Source of the DNA: Bacteroidales bacterium UBA1184 | GTDB lineage: Bacteria; Bacteroidota; Bacteroidia; Bacteroidales; ML635J-15 | Direction: 5' to 3' | Assembly: GCA_002310235.1 (NCBI GenBank) | Contig: DBYO01000024.1 | Span: 203-64,202 of the forward strand | DNA length: 64,000 bases | Shown: positions 23,751 to 33,600 of the stretch, piece by piece | Position numbering within the stretch: position 1 is the stretch's first letter | Layout of the letters: each line of letters starts with the position of its first letter | The notes under the pieces: model-generated | Databases searched by the model: none | Told to the model about the DNA's origin: nothing | What the model saw: only the letters and a program-made list of their open reading frames with translations | Position numbers and translations under genes: made by a program

Positions 23751-25913
23751 ATGGCAGTATTACAGAACATTAGAGAGAAATGTGGCGTTTTAGTTATCGT
23801 CATTGTCGGTTTGGCACTATTGGCATTCCTGCTGGGAGACTTCCTTAGCTCGGGACGCATCGGACATGGAGACGACTCGGTTATAGCCAAAATAAACGGT
23901 TCAAAGGTTGACCACAGCGAATGGGTGGCAAACTACAACAACCACCGTCTATTCTACGAGGTTGCACAGCAAGGCAAAAACGTTGATGCCAACACAGAAA
24001 GAAGCCTCAGAGAAAGCGCATGGAACGACATTCTCAACACATACGTATGGGACAAATACTACGATGAAGTAGGCATTGGTATAAGCGATGAAGAACTTGA
24101 AGATCTTCTTTACGGACCGAAACATGCACACAACATTATAGTACAAAACTTCAACTTGCAAAAGAATGCAGAAACTGGAGAATACGACACCAAGGCTCCG
24201 AAAAATTTCTTCGACAATGCCGAAGAAAATCAGGAATACAAGATCATAGCCGACTACTGGAAAACAGCTATCCGTCAGGATCAGATTAGTAGCAAGTACG
24301 GCAACATGGTATCGAAGGGCTTCTACACACCAACTGCTCTCGCAAAGATGTATTACGAAGACCAAACCAGCACGGTTGACTTCACCTACGCATTCAGAGA
24401 CTACAGCACCATAAAGGATGAAGACATCACCGTAACCGATAAGGATATGGAAGCTTACTACAACGAGCACAAGAACAGATTCATTGAAGATCAAGACAAC
24501 AGAGACATCGAATATGTAGTGTTCGACATAGTTCCATCGGATAGCGATATTGATGAAATAAAGAAGAACACCGAAAACCTTCGTACAGAAATGGGTGCTC
24601 TCACCGAAAATTTCCTATCGTTTGCCCAGACCAACAGTAGCAACAGCCGTCCCGAAGACAGATACAACCGTATGTACAAGGACGATTCCTACATGACCGA
24701 AAAAGATGCTGAAAACATCGGTTTCAATGCTGAATTCTTCAACTCGGCAGAAGGCACAATGTCGGAAATAATAATGCAGGGAGACGTATTCTTGTTCGGC
24801 AGAATTCTCGAAACTGCCAACAGACCCGACTCTGTTAACGCATCGCACATACTTCTCAGACCGAACGACAGCATCACTATGGAAATGTGCAAGGCAAAAG
24901 CCGACAGCATTGCCAACGTACTGAGAAGCATTAAAGCCGATTCTGCAGCTTTCGCAGCAATGGCAACACAGTACTCCGAAGATCCAGGTTCGAAGAACGA
25001 AGGCGGTAGCCTTGGCGACTTCACCGAAGGAACAATGATTGCAGAATTCAACGAAGCTTGCTTCTCAAATGCAGCAGGAACAATCCAAGTTGTTGAATCT
25101 CCTTATGGCGTTCACATCATTAAGATTAACTCGCAGACCAAGCCTGTAAGAAAAGCTAAAATAGCTGTTCTTGACCAGGAAATAAAGTTCTCCGACAACA
25201 CTTACGAAGCTGCTTTCCATGCTTCTAACAAGTTCATGGCAACAAGCCAAACTGCCGAAGATTTCGACAAGAATGCTACCGACCAGAAACTTAATGTAAG
25301 AATGGCAAACAGAATCACCGATATGAGCGACAACGTAATCCCAGGCATCGACAATGGTCGTGAAATAGTTCGCTGGGCATTCAACGAAGACAGGAAAATT
25401 GGTGACGTATCAAATGTTTTCGAAAGCTCTGCACGTGACAAATTCCTCGTTGTAAAGCTCTCGAAGATTCGCGAAAAAGGTTTCACTCCTTTCGAGGATA
25501 CCAAGGAAGTAATTGAACCGGAAGTAAGAAAGCAGATGAAGGCAGAAAAGATGATGGCAGAAATGAAGGACATGACTGTTGAAGCTGTCGCACAAAAGTT
25601 TGAAGCTAAGACCGACACCCTCACCAACATCAACTTCGCAAGTTTCTCACTGCAAGGTCTCGGACTTATCGAACCTAAGGTAAATGCAGTAGCAACCAGC
25701 CTCGAAGTAAACAAAGTTTCGGCTCCTATTGATGGCAACAACGGCGTATATGTAATAAAGGTTTTGAAGCAAACTGCTGCTCCCGAAAAGCAAGACTTCG
25801 AAAACGACAAGCTTGCCAAGATGCAGGAATACCAGAGAAACTACTCTTACCGCATGAACAATGCTGTAAAGAAAATCATAAAGATGGACGACAGAAGAGC
25901 TAAGTTCTTCTAA
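23751..25913 (+). CDS. PpiD-like membrane-anchored peptidyl-prolyl isomerase
   Basis: A 720-residue periplasmic foldase. One N-terminal membrane helix (residues about 12-32, GVLVIVIVGLALLAFLLGDF) is followed by a SurA/PpiD-type N-terminal chaperone region, a parvulin domain at about 363-470 (ASHILLRPND, MATQYSEDPGSKNEGGSLGDF, SPYGVHIIKI) and a long C-terminal part with a second, degenerate parvulin-like stretch. It assists folding of secreted and outer-membrane proteins, anchored in the inner membrane. Length and layout match PpiD/SurA_N_3 proteins of Bacteroidota. It is divergent from the coaX operon and ends in a strong terminator. Confidence 0.88.
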   Translation: MAVLQNIREKCGVLVIVIVGLALLAFLLGDFLSSGRIGHGDDSVIAKINGSKVDHSEWVANYNNHRLFYEVAQQGKNVDANTERSLRESAWNDILNTYVWDKYYDEVGIGISDEELEDLLYGPKHAHNIIVQNFNLQKNAETGEYDTKAPKNFFDNAEENQEYKIIADYWKTAIRQDQISSKYGNMVSKGFYTPTALAKMYYEDQTSTVDFTYAFRDYSTIKDEDITVTDKDMEAYYNEHKNRFIEDQDNRDIEYVVFDIVPSDSDIDEIKKNTENLRTEMGALTENFLSFAQTNSSNSRPEDRYNRMYKDDSYMTEKDAENIGFNAEFFNSAEGTMSEIIMQGDVFLFGRILETANRPDSVNASHILLRPNDSITMEMCKAKADSIANVLRSIKADSAAFAAMATQYSEDPGSKNEGGSLGDFTEGTMIAEFNEACFSNAAGTIQVVESPYGVHIIKINSQTKPVRKAKIAVLDQEIKFSDNTYEAAFHASNKFMATSQTAEDFDKNATDQKLNVRMANRITDMSDNVIPGIDNGREIVRWAFNEDRKIGDVSNVFESSARDKFLVVKLSKIREKGFTPFEDTKEVIEPEVRKQMKAEKMMAEMKDMTVEAVAQKFEAKTDTLTNINFASFSLQGLGLIEPKVNAVATSLEVNKVSAPIDGNNGVYVIKVLKQTAAPEKQDFENDKLAKMQEYQRNYSYRMNNAVKKIIKMDDRRAKFF

Positions 25914-25929
25914 ACAAAGCATAATACAC

Positions 25930-25961
25930 AAAAAAGAACCTTTAACGAGGTTCTTTTTTTG
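25930..25961 (+). terminator. Terminator after the PpiD-like gene
   Basis: Stem AAAAAGAACCT (25931-25941) with AGGTTCTTTTT (from 25948), loop TTAACG, followed by a T-run. The next gene starts only 15 bases later without a visible promoter, so some read-through is likely. Confidence 0.85.
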
Positions 25962-25975
25962 TTTATACTGCCAAC

Positions 25976-28375
25976 ATGAAACGCATATTTCATTTTATAA
26001 AGCCATTCCTATTTGTCGCTTTTTGCTTCATAATAGCTATCATATTGACAAAAACTATAGAGTTTTTTGCAATAGAGATAGATCTGGATTTTGGAATATA
26101 CGCGCGCTCAATAGCGACTAATCTCATTGTCTCCTGTCTTATTTGCCTCTGCATATTGCCAATATACCTTATAATAAATTATATATCGAAGAAAGGAGCA
26201 TTACTTACTTTAGGCATACTACTATCAATTGTCCTATTGATGGAAATTTCGCTCGCCGTATATACAGCCCACAATGGAACGCTTTTGGGTGCAGAACTGC
26301 TCGTCAGACCAGCAGATGAATCTTTTATGGCAGTAAAGGGCGCTTTCGGAACATTTGTACCAATAATATCTGTGATTGCAATAATAACAGGCTTCACAAC
26401 CATAGTAATGCTATTGTCGAAACTGAAAGTGCCAACAGGAATACACATTGCTGCTCTTGCATTAATTCTACTTTCGATACCTTGCTCATTCTTTGTCCCA
26501 AAACTTATGCTCGATGATGAAGCGGCAAATAACTACATAAGTAGCAGAACATATTTTCTTATAAGCGATTGCATCGAATCGACAAAGTCAGATTCTGCAG
26601 ACTACGACACCGATGCTATCAACACCTTTCTTGCCGACAACAAAGACTACTTAGTACTTGACCCCGCCTACCCCTTCGAGCGAATTGACAAAACCCCGGA
26701 TAACCTTTCCGTATATTTTAACAATTTCAAGGGCAAACCCAACATTGTCATTCTAATCGTGGAATCGCTCGGATATGAATTTATGAATCCTCACATTGTC
26801 CCGTTTATTGATTCCATTGCAAAACAAGGACTATACTGGAAAAACTGCCTGTCTGTATCAAACCGAAGTTTTGGTGCAATACCTGCTATAACATGTTCGT
26901 CAACAGGACCAAATGGCTTCCAATTCGGCAAAATGCCCGACCACAACTCGCTGATTAAGATGCTAAAATCAAACGGATACCAAACCAATGCTTTTTATGC
27001 GGGCTACTGGACATTCGACTGCATATACGAGTACCTCAACGCACAAGGAATCGACTATATGTCACCACTATGGCAAGAATACAAGAAAATAGCAGACAAG
27101 GAAGAAATAGGCACTGAATGGGGATACTACGACAATATAATGTTAGACAAAACCATTGAATACCTGAAGCAATCGAGAAACATTCCAAAGTTGAACCTTA
27201 TTGTTACATTATCGTCACACGACAAATTTTCGAACAAAGACAAGACCCAGAAGAAATATATAGAGAAATTTGACAGCATAATATCTGAATACGGCGACGA
27301 TTTTTGCGAAGCGGCAAGTAAAAACAAAGACTTTTGCGCTACTATGCTGTACGTTGACGAATCAATAAGGGACTTTATGACCAAATACAAGGAACTAGAC
27401 GGATACGAAAATACCATCTTTGTCATAACTGGAGACCATTCCTCTGCAATAACTATAAAAAGTAAGGTTGACAAACATCACGTACCACTAATAATATGGT
27501 CGCCAATGCTTAATTCCAACAAAGAATTTTCAAATATTGTAACGCACAACGATATAGCGCCAAGCCTTACTACTCTGTTAAAAAACAAATATGACATTAA
27601 CGCACCTTCAACAACACATTATATCGGAAACGGATTAATAACCGATAAAAAAAACAGTCACACGCAGAAACTTCTAATCGCAACCAGAGACAAAAGTTCA
27701 AAGCAGATGGTGTACGGCGACTATTTCATCGACATTGACCAATACGAAAGCACAAGGATATACAAGATTGACGACCAACTGAACCTAACAATAGTAGCAG
27801 ACAATGATCTGCTAAAAGAGAAACTCACCGAAAAACTATATAATTACAGAGATATAGTAAAATACACATACACGAACAACCGTATTACGAAAAAGCAATG
27901 GTCGGCAACCTTTAATATTGACACGTTGGAATGCAAAACCCTAGATGAAGAACTAACATTAAAGCATCCGGAAAACAAACCGTCGGAAGTCGGGAGGGAA
28001 ATATGTAAAATATTCCCCCCATTTACACTTGATGCTAATATGAAATACAAAAATATACGTATATCTTTGGATGCTACAATAATACTTAGTAACGATAGAA
28101 TTGACGCCGGAGAATACTTTTCTCTCGAGTTTACGTGCTACAACAGCAAAAATCCAATTCTCTGCTCCGAAAACGTACTTATGGCAATAAACGAAGACAA
28201 CATAAGAGAAAATACACCATATAGGATAAGCCTCTCGAAAGATTTCCAATACGATAAGGACGTAGTAAATTTCTATATATTATCAATTGCAACAACAAAC
28301 GACGATATCTGGTGGAATCCGAACTACCAGATCAAGATTACTGACGCAACCTATTTAATCGAAGGATTATACTGA
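25976..28375 (+). CDS. LtaS-like phosphoglycerol transferase (sulfatase fold)
   Basis: A 799-residue membrane enzyme. About five membrane helices (residues 1-180) precede an extracytoplasmic sulfatase-fold domain: NIVILIVESLGYEF (about 255, metal-binding Glu), NRSFGAIPAITCS (about 295, with the likely nucleophilic Ser where LtaS has Thr), NAFYAGYWTFDC and FVITGDHSS (about 483, metal-binding Asp-His). A beta-rich region of about 220 residues follows (575-799), which plain LtaS enzymes lack. The family transfers glycerol-phosphate from phosphatidylglycerol to an acceptor (teichoic acid, or periplasmic glucans in MdoB/OpgB). The next gene starts 2 bases after its stop. Confidence 0.83.
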   Translation: MKRIFHFIKPFLFVAFCFIIAIILTKTIEFFAIEIDLDFGIYARSIATNLIVSCLICLCILPIYLIINYISKKGALLTLGILLSIVLLMEISLAVYTAHNGTLLGAELLVRPADESFMAVKGAFGTFVPIISVIAIITGFTTIVMLLSKLKVPTGIHIAALALILLSIPCSFFVPKLMLDDEAANNYISSRTYFLISDCIESTKSDSADYDTDAINTFLADNKDYLVLDPAYPFERIDKTPDNLSVYFNNFKGKPNIVILIVESLGYEFMNPHIVPFIDSIAKQGLYWKNCLSVSNRSFGAIPAITCSSTGPNGFQFGKMPDHNSLIKMLKSNGYQTNAFYAGYWTFDCIYEYLNAQGIDYMSPLWQEYKKIADKEEIGTEWGYYDNIMLDKTIEYLKQSRNIPKLNLIVTLSSHDKFSNKDKTQKKYIEKFDSIISEYGDDFCEAASKNKDFCATMLYVDESIRDFMTKYKELDGYENTIFVITGDHSSAITIKSKVDKHHVPLIIWSPMLNSNKEFSNIVTHNDIAPSLTTLLKNKYDINAPSTTHYIGNGLITDKKNSHTQKLLIATRDKSSKQMVYGDYFIDIDQYESTRIYKIDDQLNLTIVADNDLLKEKLTEKLYNYRDIVKYTYTNNRITKKQWSATFNIDTLECKTLDEELTLKHPENKPSEVGREICKIFPPFTLDANMKYKNIRISLDATIILSNDRIDAGEYFSLEFTCYNSKNPILCSENVLMAINEDNIRENTPYRISLSKDFQYDKDVVNFYILSIATTNDDIWWNPNYQIKITDATYLIEGLY

Positions 28376-28377
28376 AA

Positions 28378-29097
28378 ATGAAAAAAATTTCTTTAATAAT
28401 ACTTGTAATATCGCTTATTTTCCACTGTTGCACAAATGTTGACAGTCCATACCACTATCCTGAATCAAAAATGTGGGCGCACAAGGTCAACGATACAGCA
28501 ATAGCAAAAGATAAGAGCAAAAAATTTGTAGGTCTGGAAGTCGATGCCTTGTATTCCGAATACCAAGACAAAATATTTGTAGGGCACAACATAGAAGATA
28601 CTGCAAACAATCTGACACTTGAAAACTGGTTCAACTATGTGGAGACTCCGTCGCAAAAACATTTCTGGTTAGACATAAAAAATCTTGACAAACACAATGC
28701 AAAAAATATAGCGAAAAAAATAGTCGGCATAATGAAACAACACAATATGTCGGATAATGTTTTCGTCGAAAGTCCCGATATAAAAGCTCTAAAAAAAGTC
28801 AAAGAGTCAGGATTGAGAGTTATATTATGGACTGAGAATCTAACATGGAACAATATAGATACCTCATCGTGGATAGAACACACCAAAAAGCACATAGACG
28901 AACTTAAACCCGACGCAATAAGCGAGGAATCGGGAATGTTTGAACTGTTAACAGAATGCTTCCCCGAACAGAATATTCATCTGTGGCAAACATCAATGAA
29001 AACAAACGAGGTAGATACGGCAAAGTTAAAAGAATTATGTAGAAACAAATCGGTAAAGGTTATCCTAATTGACAATGAAGAGCCTATAGAATACTAA
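28378..29097 (+). CDS. Lipoprotein with GDPD/FAM151-like fold
   Basis: A 239-residue lipoprotein (signal peptide with Cys-Cys at IFHCCTN). The body reads like a glycerophosphodiester phosphodiesterase-type TIM barrel, closest in pattern to the FAM151/menorin branch: WAHKVND at the start (first His), GLEVDALYSEY (the E-x-D pair), FVGHNIED (second His), LTLENWF, FWLDIKNLDKHNAK and later VFVESPDIKALKKVK, LRVILWTENL. The catalytic His, Glu, Asp and His positions of GDPD enzymes are therefore present. It is probably periplasmic and lipid-anchored. It follows the LtaS-like gene by 2 bases; a hydrolase of glycerophosphodiesters next to a glycerophosphate transferase makes sense but is inferred. Confidence 0.65.
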   Translation: MKKISLIILVISLIFHCCTNVDSPYHYPESKMWAHKVNDTAIAKDKSKKFVGLEVDALYSEYQDKIFVGHNIEDTANNLTLENWFNYVETPSQKHFWLDIKNLDKHNAKNIAKKIVGIMKQHNMSDNVFVESPDIKALKKVKESGLRVILWTENLTWNNIDTSSWIEHTKKHIDELKPDAISEESGMFELLTECFPEQNIHLWQTSMKTNEVDTAKLKELCRNKSVKVILIDNEEPIEY

Positions 29098-29113
29098 AAA
29101 TCCAAAATATTCT

Positions 29114-29121
29114 TAATTTTG
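29114..29121 (+). promoter_or_regulatory. Possible -7 element for the acyltransferase-3 gene
   Basis: TAATTTTG matches TAnnTTTG 16 bases before the ATG at 29137; the leader would be very short and no -33 TTTG is seen. The gene could also be read from the two genes upstream. Confidence 0.35.
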
Positions 29122-29136
29122 CAATAAATTTTCTTA

Positions 29137-30705
29137 ATGATATTCAAGCACTACACGGCAAATGACACAGCCATCATAAAGGGAGCAGCCATACTATTGA
29201 TATGCCTGCACAATTTCTTTCACTGGCTGCCGCCATCACCAGGCGAAAACGAATTCCTTTTTTTGGCACAAAGAATCAGTAACCTATTCAACTTGCTGGC
29301 AGAGAAGCCACAGGAATTTGTAAATATAATTTTCAGTTACTTCGGCCATTTTGGAGTACAGTTGTTCCTGCTCATAAGCGGATACGGGCTTGCAATGTCG
29401 ATGCTAAAAAAAGAACGCACTTGGCTGCCATTTTTCTGGGAACGGATAAAGAAATTGTATCCTCTTCTTATCGTCGGAATAGTATTCCTTTTCTTGACGA
29501 CAGTGCTTACTAACGGACGTCTTTTCACCGAAACCGAGCAAACCGAACTATGCTATAAACTGCTGTTCATTCAAACGCTTGTACCCGGCTCGGCACTTAC
29601 ATTGAATGGCCCTTGGTGGTTTTTCGCACTTATACTGCAACTATACATATTTTTCCCTTTACTATACCGACTTACAAAAAGGTTCGGATGGAAAGCTTTT
29701 CTCTCCATCTGCATATTATCTTATGCAATAATATTCATATACAAATTCCAACTTGGACTTTTCGACGGAGAAATGATAATGATGAATTTGCCCGGACATC
29801 TGCCGGAATTCTGTCTCGGAATCCTCTTGGCGACAAACAAACAACCTAAAATCAGTATAGTCTGGCTTCTCGTTGCAATAGCCATCTTTATCCTCGGCAA
29901 CTTCTACGAATATTTATATCCATTCACATTCCTTGCCATTACAGTAATAATAGTTTTTACATACCAAGGGTTGAAAGCTATTCCGATAAGAAAACGTGTC
30001 CTAAAAAAAGCACTGGTTCATTTCGGAGGAATATCAATGGCTATTTTTGCTGTCCATGGTGCATTGAGGAATCCCGTTATCAAGGTTGCAATTATCTACG
30101 ACAACGCTCTTTGGCATCTATTCGCAGGATTGGTATTCCTTACAATAGTATGGCTTGCTGCAATCGCAGCAAAGCGACTATATGAACTGATGCTTAGACC
30201 AATCGAAAGGATACACATCAGCGAATGCCGTACATCGCGCATACTGGGAATTACAGTACAATCCGGATTGGTCGCATTTCTAATATTCGTACTCGGATTT
30301 TATACTTATACATCCATTGATGCAAGACAAAAGGACAAAATACAGTTCGGAGAACCTACACTATCCGCAAAAATAGGACAAAATGACACCTACTCAAGAA
30401 TACTGGACTTCACAATCGACAAGGAATATTCAAATCTACAGTTGGACTGCAATATGGAATACAAGGCGACCGACAATTCAACGGAAACAATTCCAATTGT
30501 AATAGAAATCAAAGATGTACTTTGGCAAAAGATTGACATTCCCGCCGAATACGCAAAAGCAGACTTCAAAAAATTCAACCTTACATACAACTATGTCAAA
30601 CCTTTCAACAAAAAATTGAAAGGTTCTACATTAAAAGTCTATTTCTGGAACCACAAAAGCGTTTCGGGGGAATTCAAAAACCTCGAAGCTTCAATATGTC
30701 ATTAA
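29137..30705 (+). CDS. Acyltransferase-3 (OafA-type) membrane protein with C-terminal domain
   Basis: A 522-residue protein. Roughly ten membrane helices cover residues 10-390. The family start is visible (NDTAIIKGAAILLICLHNFFHW, with the conserved His and a loop rich in Arg/Lys), as are FGVQLFLLISGYGLAMSML and FFALILQLYIFFPLL. After the last helix (VAFLIFVLGFYTYTSI) comes an extracytoplasmic beta-rich domain of about 120 residues. AT3 enzymes carry acetyl or other acyl groups across the membrane onto sugars or lipids. It is the third gene of a plus-strand run with the LtaS-like and GDPD-like genes, and it ends 19 bases from a convergent DHHW gene. Confidence 0.83.
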   Translation: MIFKHYTANDTAIIKGAAILLICLHNFFHWLPPSPGENEFLFLAQRISNLFNLLAEKPQEFVNIIFSYFGHFGVQLFLLISGYGLAMSMLKKERTWLPFFWERIKKLYPLLIVGIVFLFLTTVLTNGRLFTETEQTELCYKLLFIQTLVPGSALTLNGPWWFFALILQLYIFFPLLYRLTKRFGWKAFLSICILSYAIIFIYKFQLGLFDGEMIMMNLPGHLPEFCLGILLATNKQPKISIVWLLVAIAIFILGNFYEYLYPFTFLAITVIIVFTYQGLKAIPIRKRVLKKALVHFGGISMAIFAVHGALRNPVIKVAIIYDNALWHLFAGLVFLTIVWLAAIAAKRLYELMLRPIERIHISECRTSRILGITVQSGLVAFLIFVLGFYTYTSIDARQKDKIQFGEPTLSAKIGQNDTYSRILDFTIDKEYSNLQLDCNMEYKATDNSTETIPIVIEIKDVLWQKIDIPAEYAKADFKKFNLTYNYVKPFNKKLKGSTLKVYFWNHKSVSGEFKNLEASICH

Positions 30706-30724
30706 TCCTGAATCAAATTATTGA

Positions 30725-32080
30725 CTACCGACCCAAATCTTCTGGCTCAAGTCTCAACATATATGTGTAGGCGGCATTATCGTCAATTGATTCCTCGACA
30801 CTGATACCTTTCTCATTTGCCTGCGACTTCACATTGTCGAGCCATTCGGGAGTTGAAACGATTTCGTTCTTTATGTCATTTATTACCGACTGCTTGTACG
30901 AAGCATATATGCTATCAGCCGCATCGTAGTCGGACGGCGATTTTGCGACAAAAGAATAGTCGTATGAGGCAAGATATCGCCTGCAAAAGTTGAACGGAAA
31001 CAGATGATTAGTCGCTTCGGTGCAAACAAGGAGAACAAATTCCTGTTCCTCAATCTCGCGTCGATAATCAATGTCATTTATCGACTGCACAGGATTTCTC
31101 TCTGGATAAATTGTGGTATTGTAGAACCAGAAACCACCATCGGAGAATATATTCTGCGGAATAGCCACATTCCACGCCCACACCGTCCACCAGTACGAAT
31201 CCGAAATAGCAAGAACCTTGGGTTTGTAGCCGTCGTGAAAACCGAGAATAGGATTGTCGATGCGATTATGCTCGATCGGAAACATAAGATTCATCGACTT
31301 ATATATGTCATCGTCTTGGTTGATAAGCGAATCGGAATCGACAAAACCGTCAATTGTAAAATAGGCATGTTTCTTTCCTGTTTTTGCTTCCATATACCTC
31401 GCAAGCGAATCCATTGCCAGCGATGCTGCATATATTGTCCAATGCGCACCAAGATTACAATATATTGCCTTTTCGAAACCGCCCTTGTTGTCGCAGAAAT
31501 ACTTGTTAAAATCGATAAGATTCACACTGTCGCGAGCAAACTCTCCTACATATTCCTTGTAATTGTTTGTGGTATCAAGCTTTTTCAAATAATATTCGGG
31601 AATCATTTCCGGATAATACGAAGCTTTTCCTGGAGCAAAAACAGTAAGCAAAGTCACATTACGCACAGCAAGCATATCCTGCACCAGGCGTATCTGTCGT
31701 GCATTTTTACGGATCTTGTCCATCCCCACAAATGTTTCGCCAATATAGCTTATTATATACGACTCCTCGAATAGCATTTTGTCCTTACCCGTAACAAATC
31801 CCTTTGTAGCATCTTTACCATAAATAGAATAGAGGTACTGATGATAAAGCCTTATAAAAGTTTCACGGAACCCAAAATTTTCTTTGCTATACCTTTCAAT
31901 ACCGGCCTGATATTCGCCATTTTTGCAACTTGTAAACGAAAATTTAGGCTTTTCTATCTTTTCCTCCGCTCCATTCAATTGTTTTATGTCAACGAAATGG
32001 AATTTTCCTTGCAGGAATATCGCTACGAAAACCAGCAATGTTAATATGCACAATATTTGGGGAATCCTTTTTTTCATCAA
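30725..32080 (-). CDS. DHHW/AlgJ-AlgX-like SGNH acetyltransferase, paralogue 2
   Basis: A 451-residue protein with an N-terminal signal anchor (RIPQILCILTLLVFVAIFLQG). The SGNH-like core shows LGAHWTIYAA (about residue 213; His of the G-[TA]-H-W box) and VLAISDSYWWTVW (about 293; serine in a GDS-like motif, here SDS). This matches AlgJ/AlgX/DHHW proteins that place acetyl groups on exopolysaccharide outside the membrane, fed by an MBOAT partner. The C-terminus (about 399-445) carries one copy of the short helical module shared with the two other proteins of the operon. It is a tandem paralogue of the gene upstream, 8 bases away. Confidence 0.82.
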   Translation of the reverse strand: MMKKRIPQILCILTLLVFVAIFLQGKFHFVDIKQLNGAEEKIEKPKFSFTSCKNGEYQAGIERYSKENFGFRETFIRLYHQYLYSIYGKDATKGFVTGKDKMLFEESYIISYIGETFVGMDKIRKNARQIRLVQDMLAVRNVTLLTVFAPGKASYYPEMIPEYYLKKLDTTNNYKEYVGEFARDSVNLIDFNKYFCDNKGGFEKAIYCNLGAHWTIYAASLAMDSLARYMEAKTGKKHAYFTIDGFVDSDSLINQDDDIYKSMNLMFPIEHNRIDNPILGFHDGYKPKVLAISDSYWWTVWAWNVAIPQNIFSDGGFWFYNTTIYPERNPVQSINDIDYRREIEEQEFVLLVCTEATNHLFPFNFCRRYLASYDYSFVAKSPSDYDAADSIYASYKQSVINDIKNEIVSTPEWLDNVKSQANEKGISVEESIDDNAAYTYMLRLEPEDLGR

Positions 32081-32088
32081 GTAAAATG

Positions 32089-33600
32089 CTACTCCGGTTT
32101 ATGTTGATTGTAATACCATATTGCATCGCGCGTAACCGCCGAATCGAGAGAAACATTCCATTTCTCAGCCTTCCGCCTTACATCATCGAGCCACTTTGGA
32201 GAACTATATATCTTGCTTTTTATCTTCTTTATGTATATGTCCTCATTTCTTACCTGCGGTACTCCCTCACCTCTCAGTTCCTCGAAATACGCCTCAGGAT
32301 TATTGTAAAGAAGATACTTTGCGTCGCCAAGCATCACATCTTCGAGTTCGCGACCTTGCGAACTAGCCTTTTCCGAAAGCGACGCCATCCAATTTTTATC
32401 ATTCTTCATAATTGAGATTATGTCATTCTGCACAGAATTTATTTTGCTGTCGCTGTAGCACAGATGGACAAGTGCATTTGGGATAAATCCATTGCCTAAA
32501 TCATATATCATTGATGTGCAATAAGAAAGCATAACATAATCGGCCCCAAGCAATTCTGTTACCAAATCGATTTCGGACGTTGATGTGTAATTGGGAGAGA
32601 AATATACAGAACTATTGTAATACCAATACTGATAATCAGAAAATATTGAATCCAATGGAACCTCATTGACAAAATTCCAAAAGAACGAATCTCCTATCAC
32701 TATCAACTTCGGCTTTTCCGCTGTCGCGTCATCATCTACCGACACTGAAACATACATGCTGGAATCCTTGGGAATTTCTCTTATCAAATTCATCATCTTC
32801 TCAAGGTCATCATCAGGCTTGCGCGTTTTATCGCAATATGCCGAACCTATTTTTATATTGTGGATATTCTTTTTGCCAAGATGCTCCATATATCGGAAAA
32901 GCGTGTCGGCACTATGCACAGCTGCAATATTAGACCAATGAGTGCCCGTTTGTGGGAAAAGCGGATAATCGACCTTAGACTTCTGCTCTACAAAGTATTT
33001 TGAAAAGTCCACATAGTTTACGCCAATACTATCAAATAAATATGGGTAATAATCGGCAGCCTTCACTCCCATCGGTTTTGTATATTTGTCGCCATCGGGA
33101 AGATGTTCTGGATATACGCGGTCTTTCCCAGGTTCAAGCATCACAAACATAGTAACGCCAAATTCTTCGAGTATTTTCTGTATCTTGAACAAACGACTTG
33201 CCTCGGTTTGGAAATTATTCTTTATCACTTCGGGATCATCAGTGTATTTGTACATGCGGCTCTGATAATGATCGTCAACAAACCACGTCTCGTACAACCA
33301 ATTATCCTGTCCAACAGAGACTCCCCATGCATTGGTCTTGTTATAAAAATCCCACAAATACTGGTTGTAGCATCTTATCGCCCACTCCCTGAAACCGAAA
33401 TTCTGCTTTGAATAATTTTCAAGATTATTTTGATATTCCCTATCAATATAATCCTTCATAGTAAATTTAGGAAATGCTACTTCCACAACAACGCCATCAA
33501 GTTTTTTCATGTGGACAAAATGAGTCTTCTCCTGCAAGAATATCAGAACGAAAACCAACATCGTCAGTATGCACAATATTCTAAGGACCCACTTCTCCAT
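32089..33600 (-). CDS. DHHW/AlgJ-AlgX-like SGNH acetyltransferase, paralogue 1
   Basis: A 503-residue protein with a signal anchor (VLRILCILTMLVFVLIFLQE). The acetyltransferase core has TGTHWSNIAA (about residue 218) and IVIGDSFFWNF (about 302), i.e. an intact GDS serine and THW histidine. It aligns with the 451-residue neighbour from the first residues (ILCILTxLVFVxIFLQxKxHFV, YSKxNFGFRE), so the pair arose by duplication. Its C-terminus has two copies of the shared module (about 387-434 and 457-503). The start overlaps the stop of the MBOAT gene, consistent with coupled translation and a joint role. Confidence 0.84.
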   Translation of the reverse strand: MEKWVLRILCILTMLVFVLIFLQEKTHFVHMKKLDGVVVEVAFPKFTMKDYIDREYQNNLENYSKQNFGFREWAIRCYNQYLWDFYNKTNAWGVSVGQDNWLYETWFVDDHYQSRMYKYTDDPEVIKNNFQTEASRLFKIQKILEEFGVTMFVMLEPGKDRVYPEHLPDGDKYTKPMGVKAADYYPYLFDSIGVNYVDFSKYFVEQKSKVDYPLFPQTGTHWSNIAAVHSADTLFRYMEHLGKKNIHNIKIGSAYCDKTRKPDDDLEKMMNLIREIPKDSSMYVSVSVDDDATAEKPKLIVIGDSFFWNFVNEVPLDSIFSDYQYWYYNSSVYFSPNYTSTSEIDLVTELLGADYVMLSYCTSMIYDLGNGFIPNALVHLCYSDSKINSVQNDIISIMKNDKNWMASLSEKASSQGRELEDVMLGDAKYLLYNNPEAYFEELRGEGVPQVRNEDIYIKKIKSKIYSSPKWLDDVRRKAEKWNVSLDSAVTRDAIWYYNQHKPE

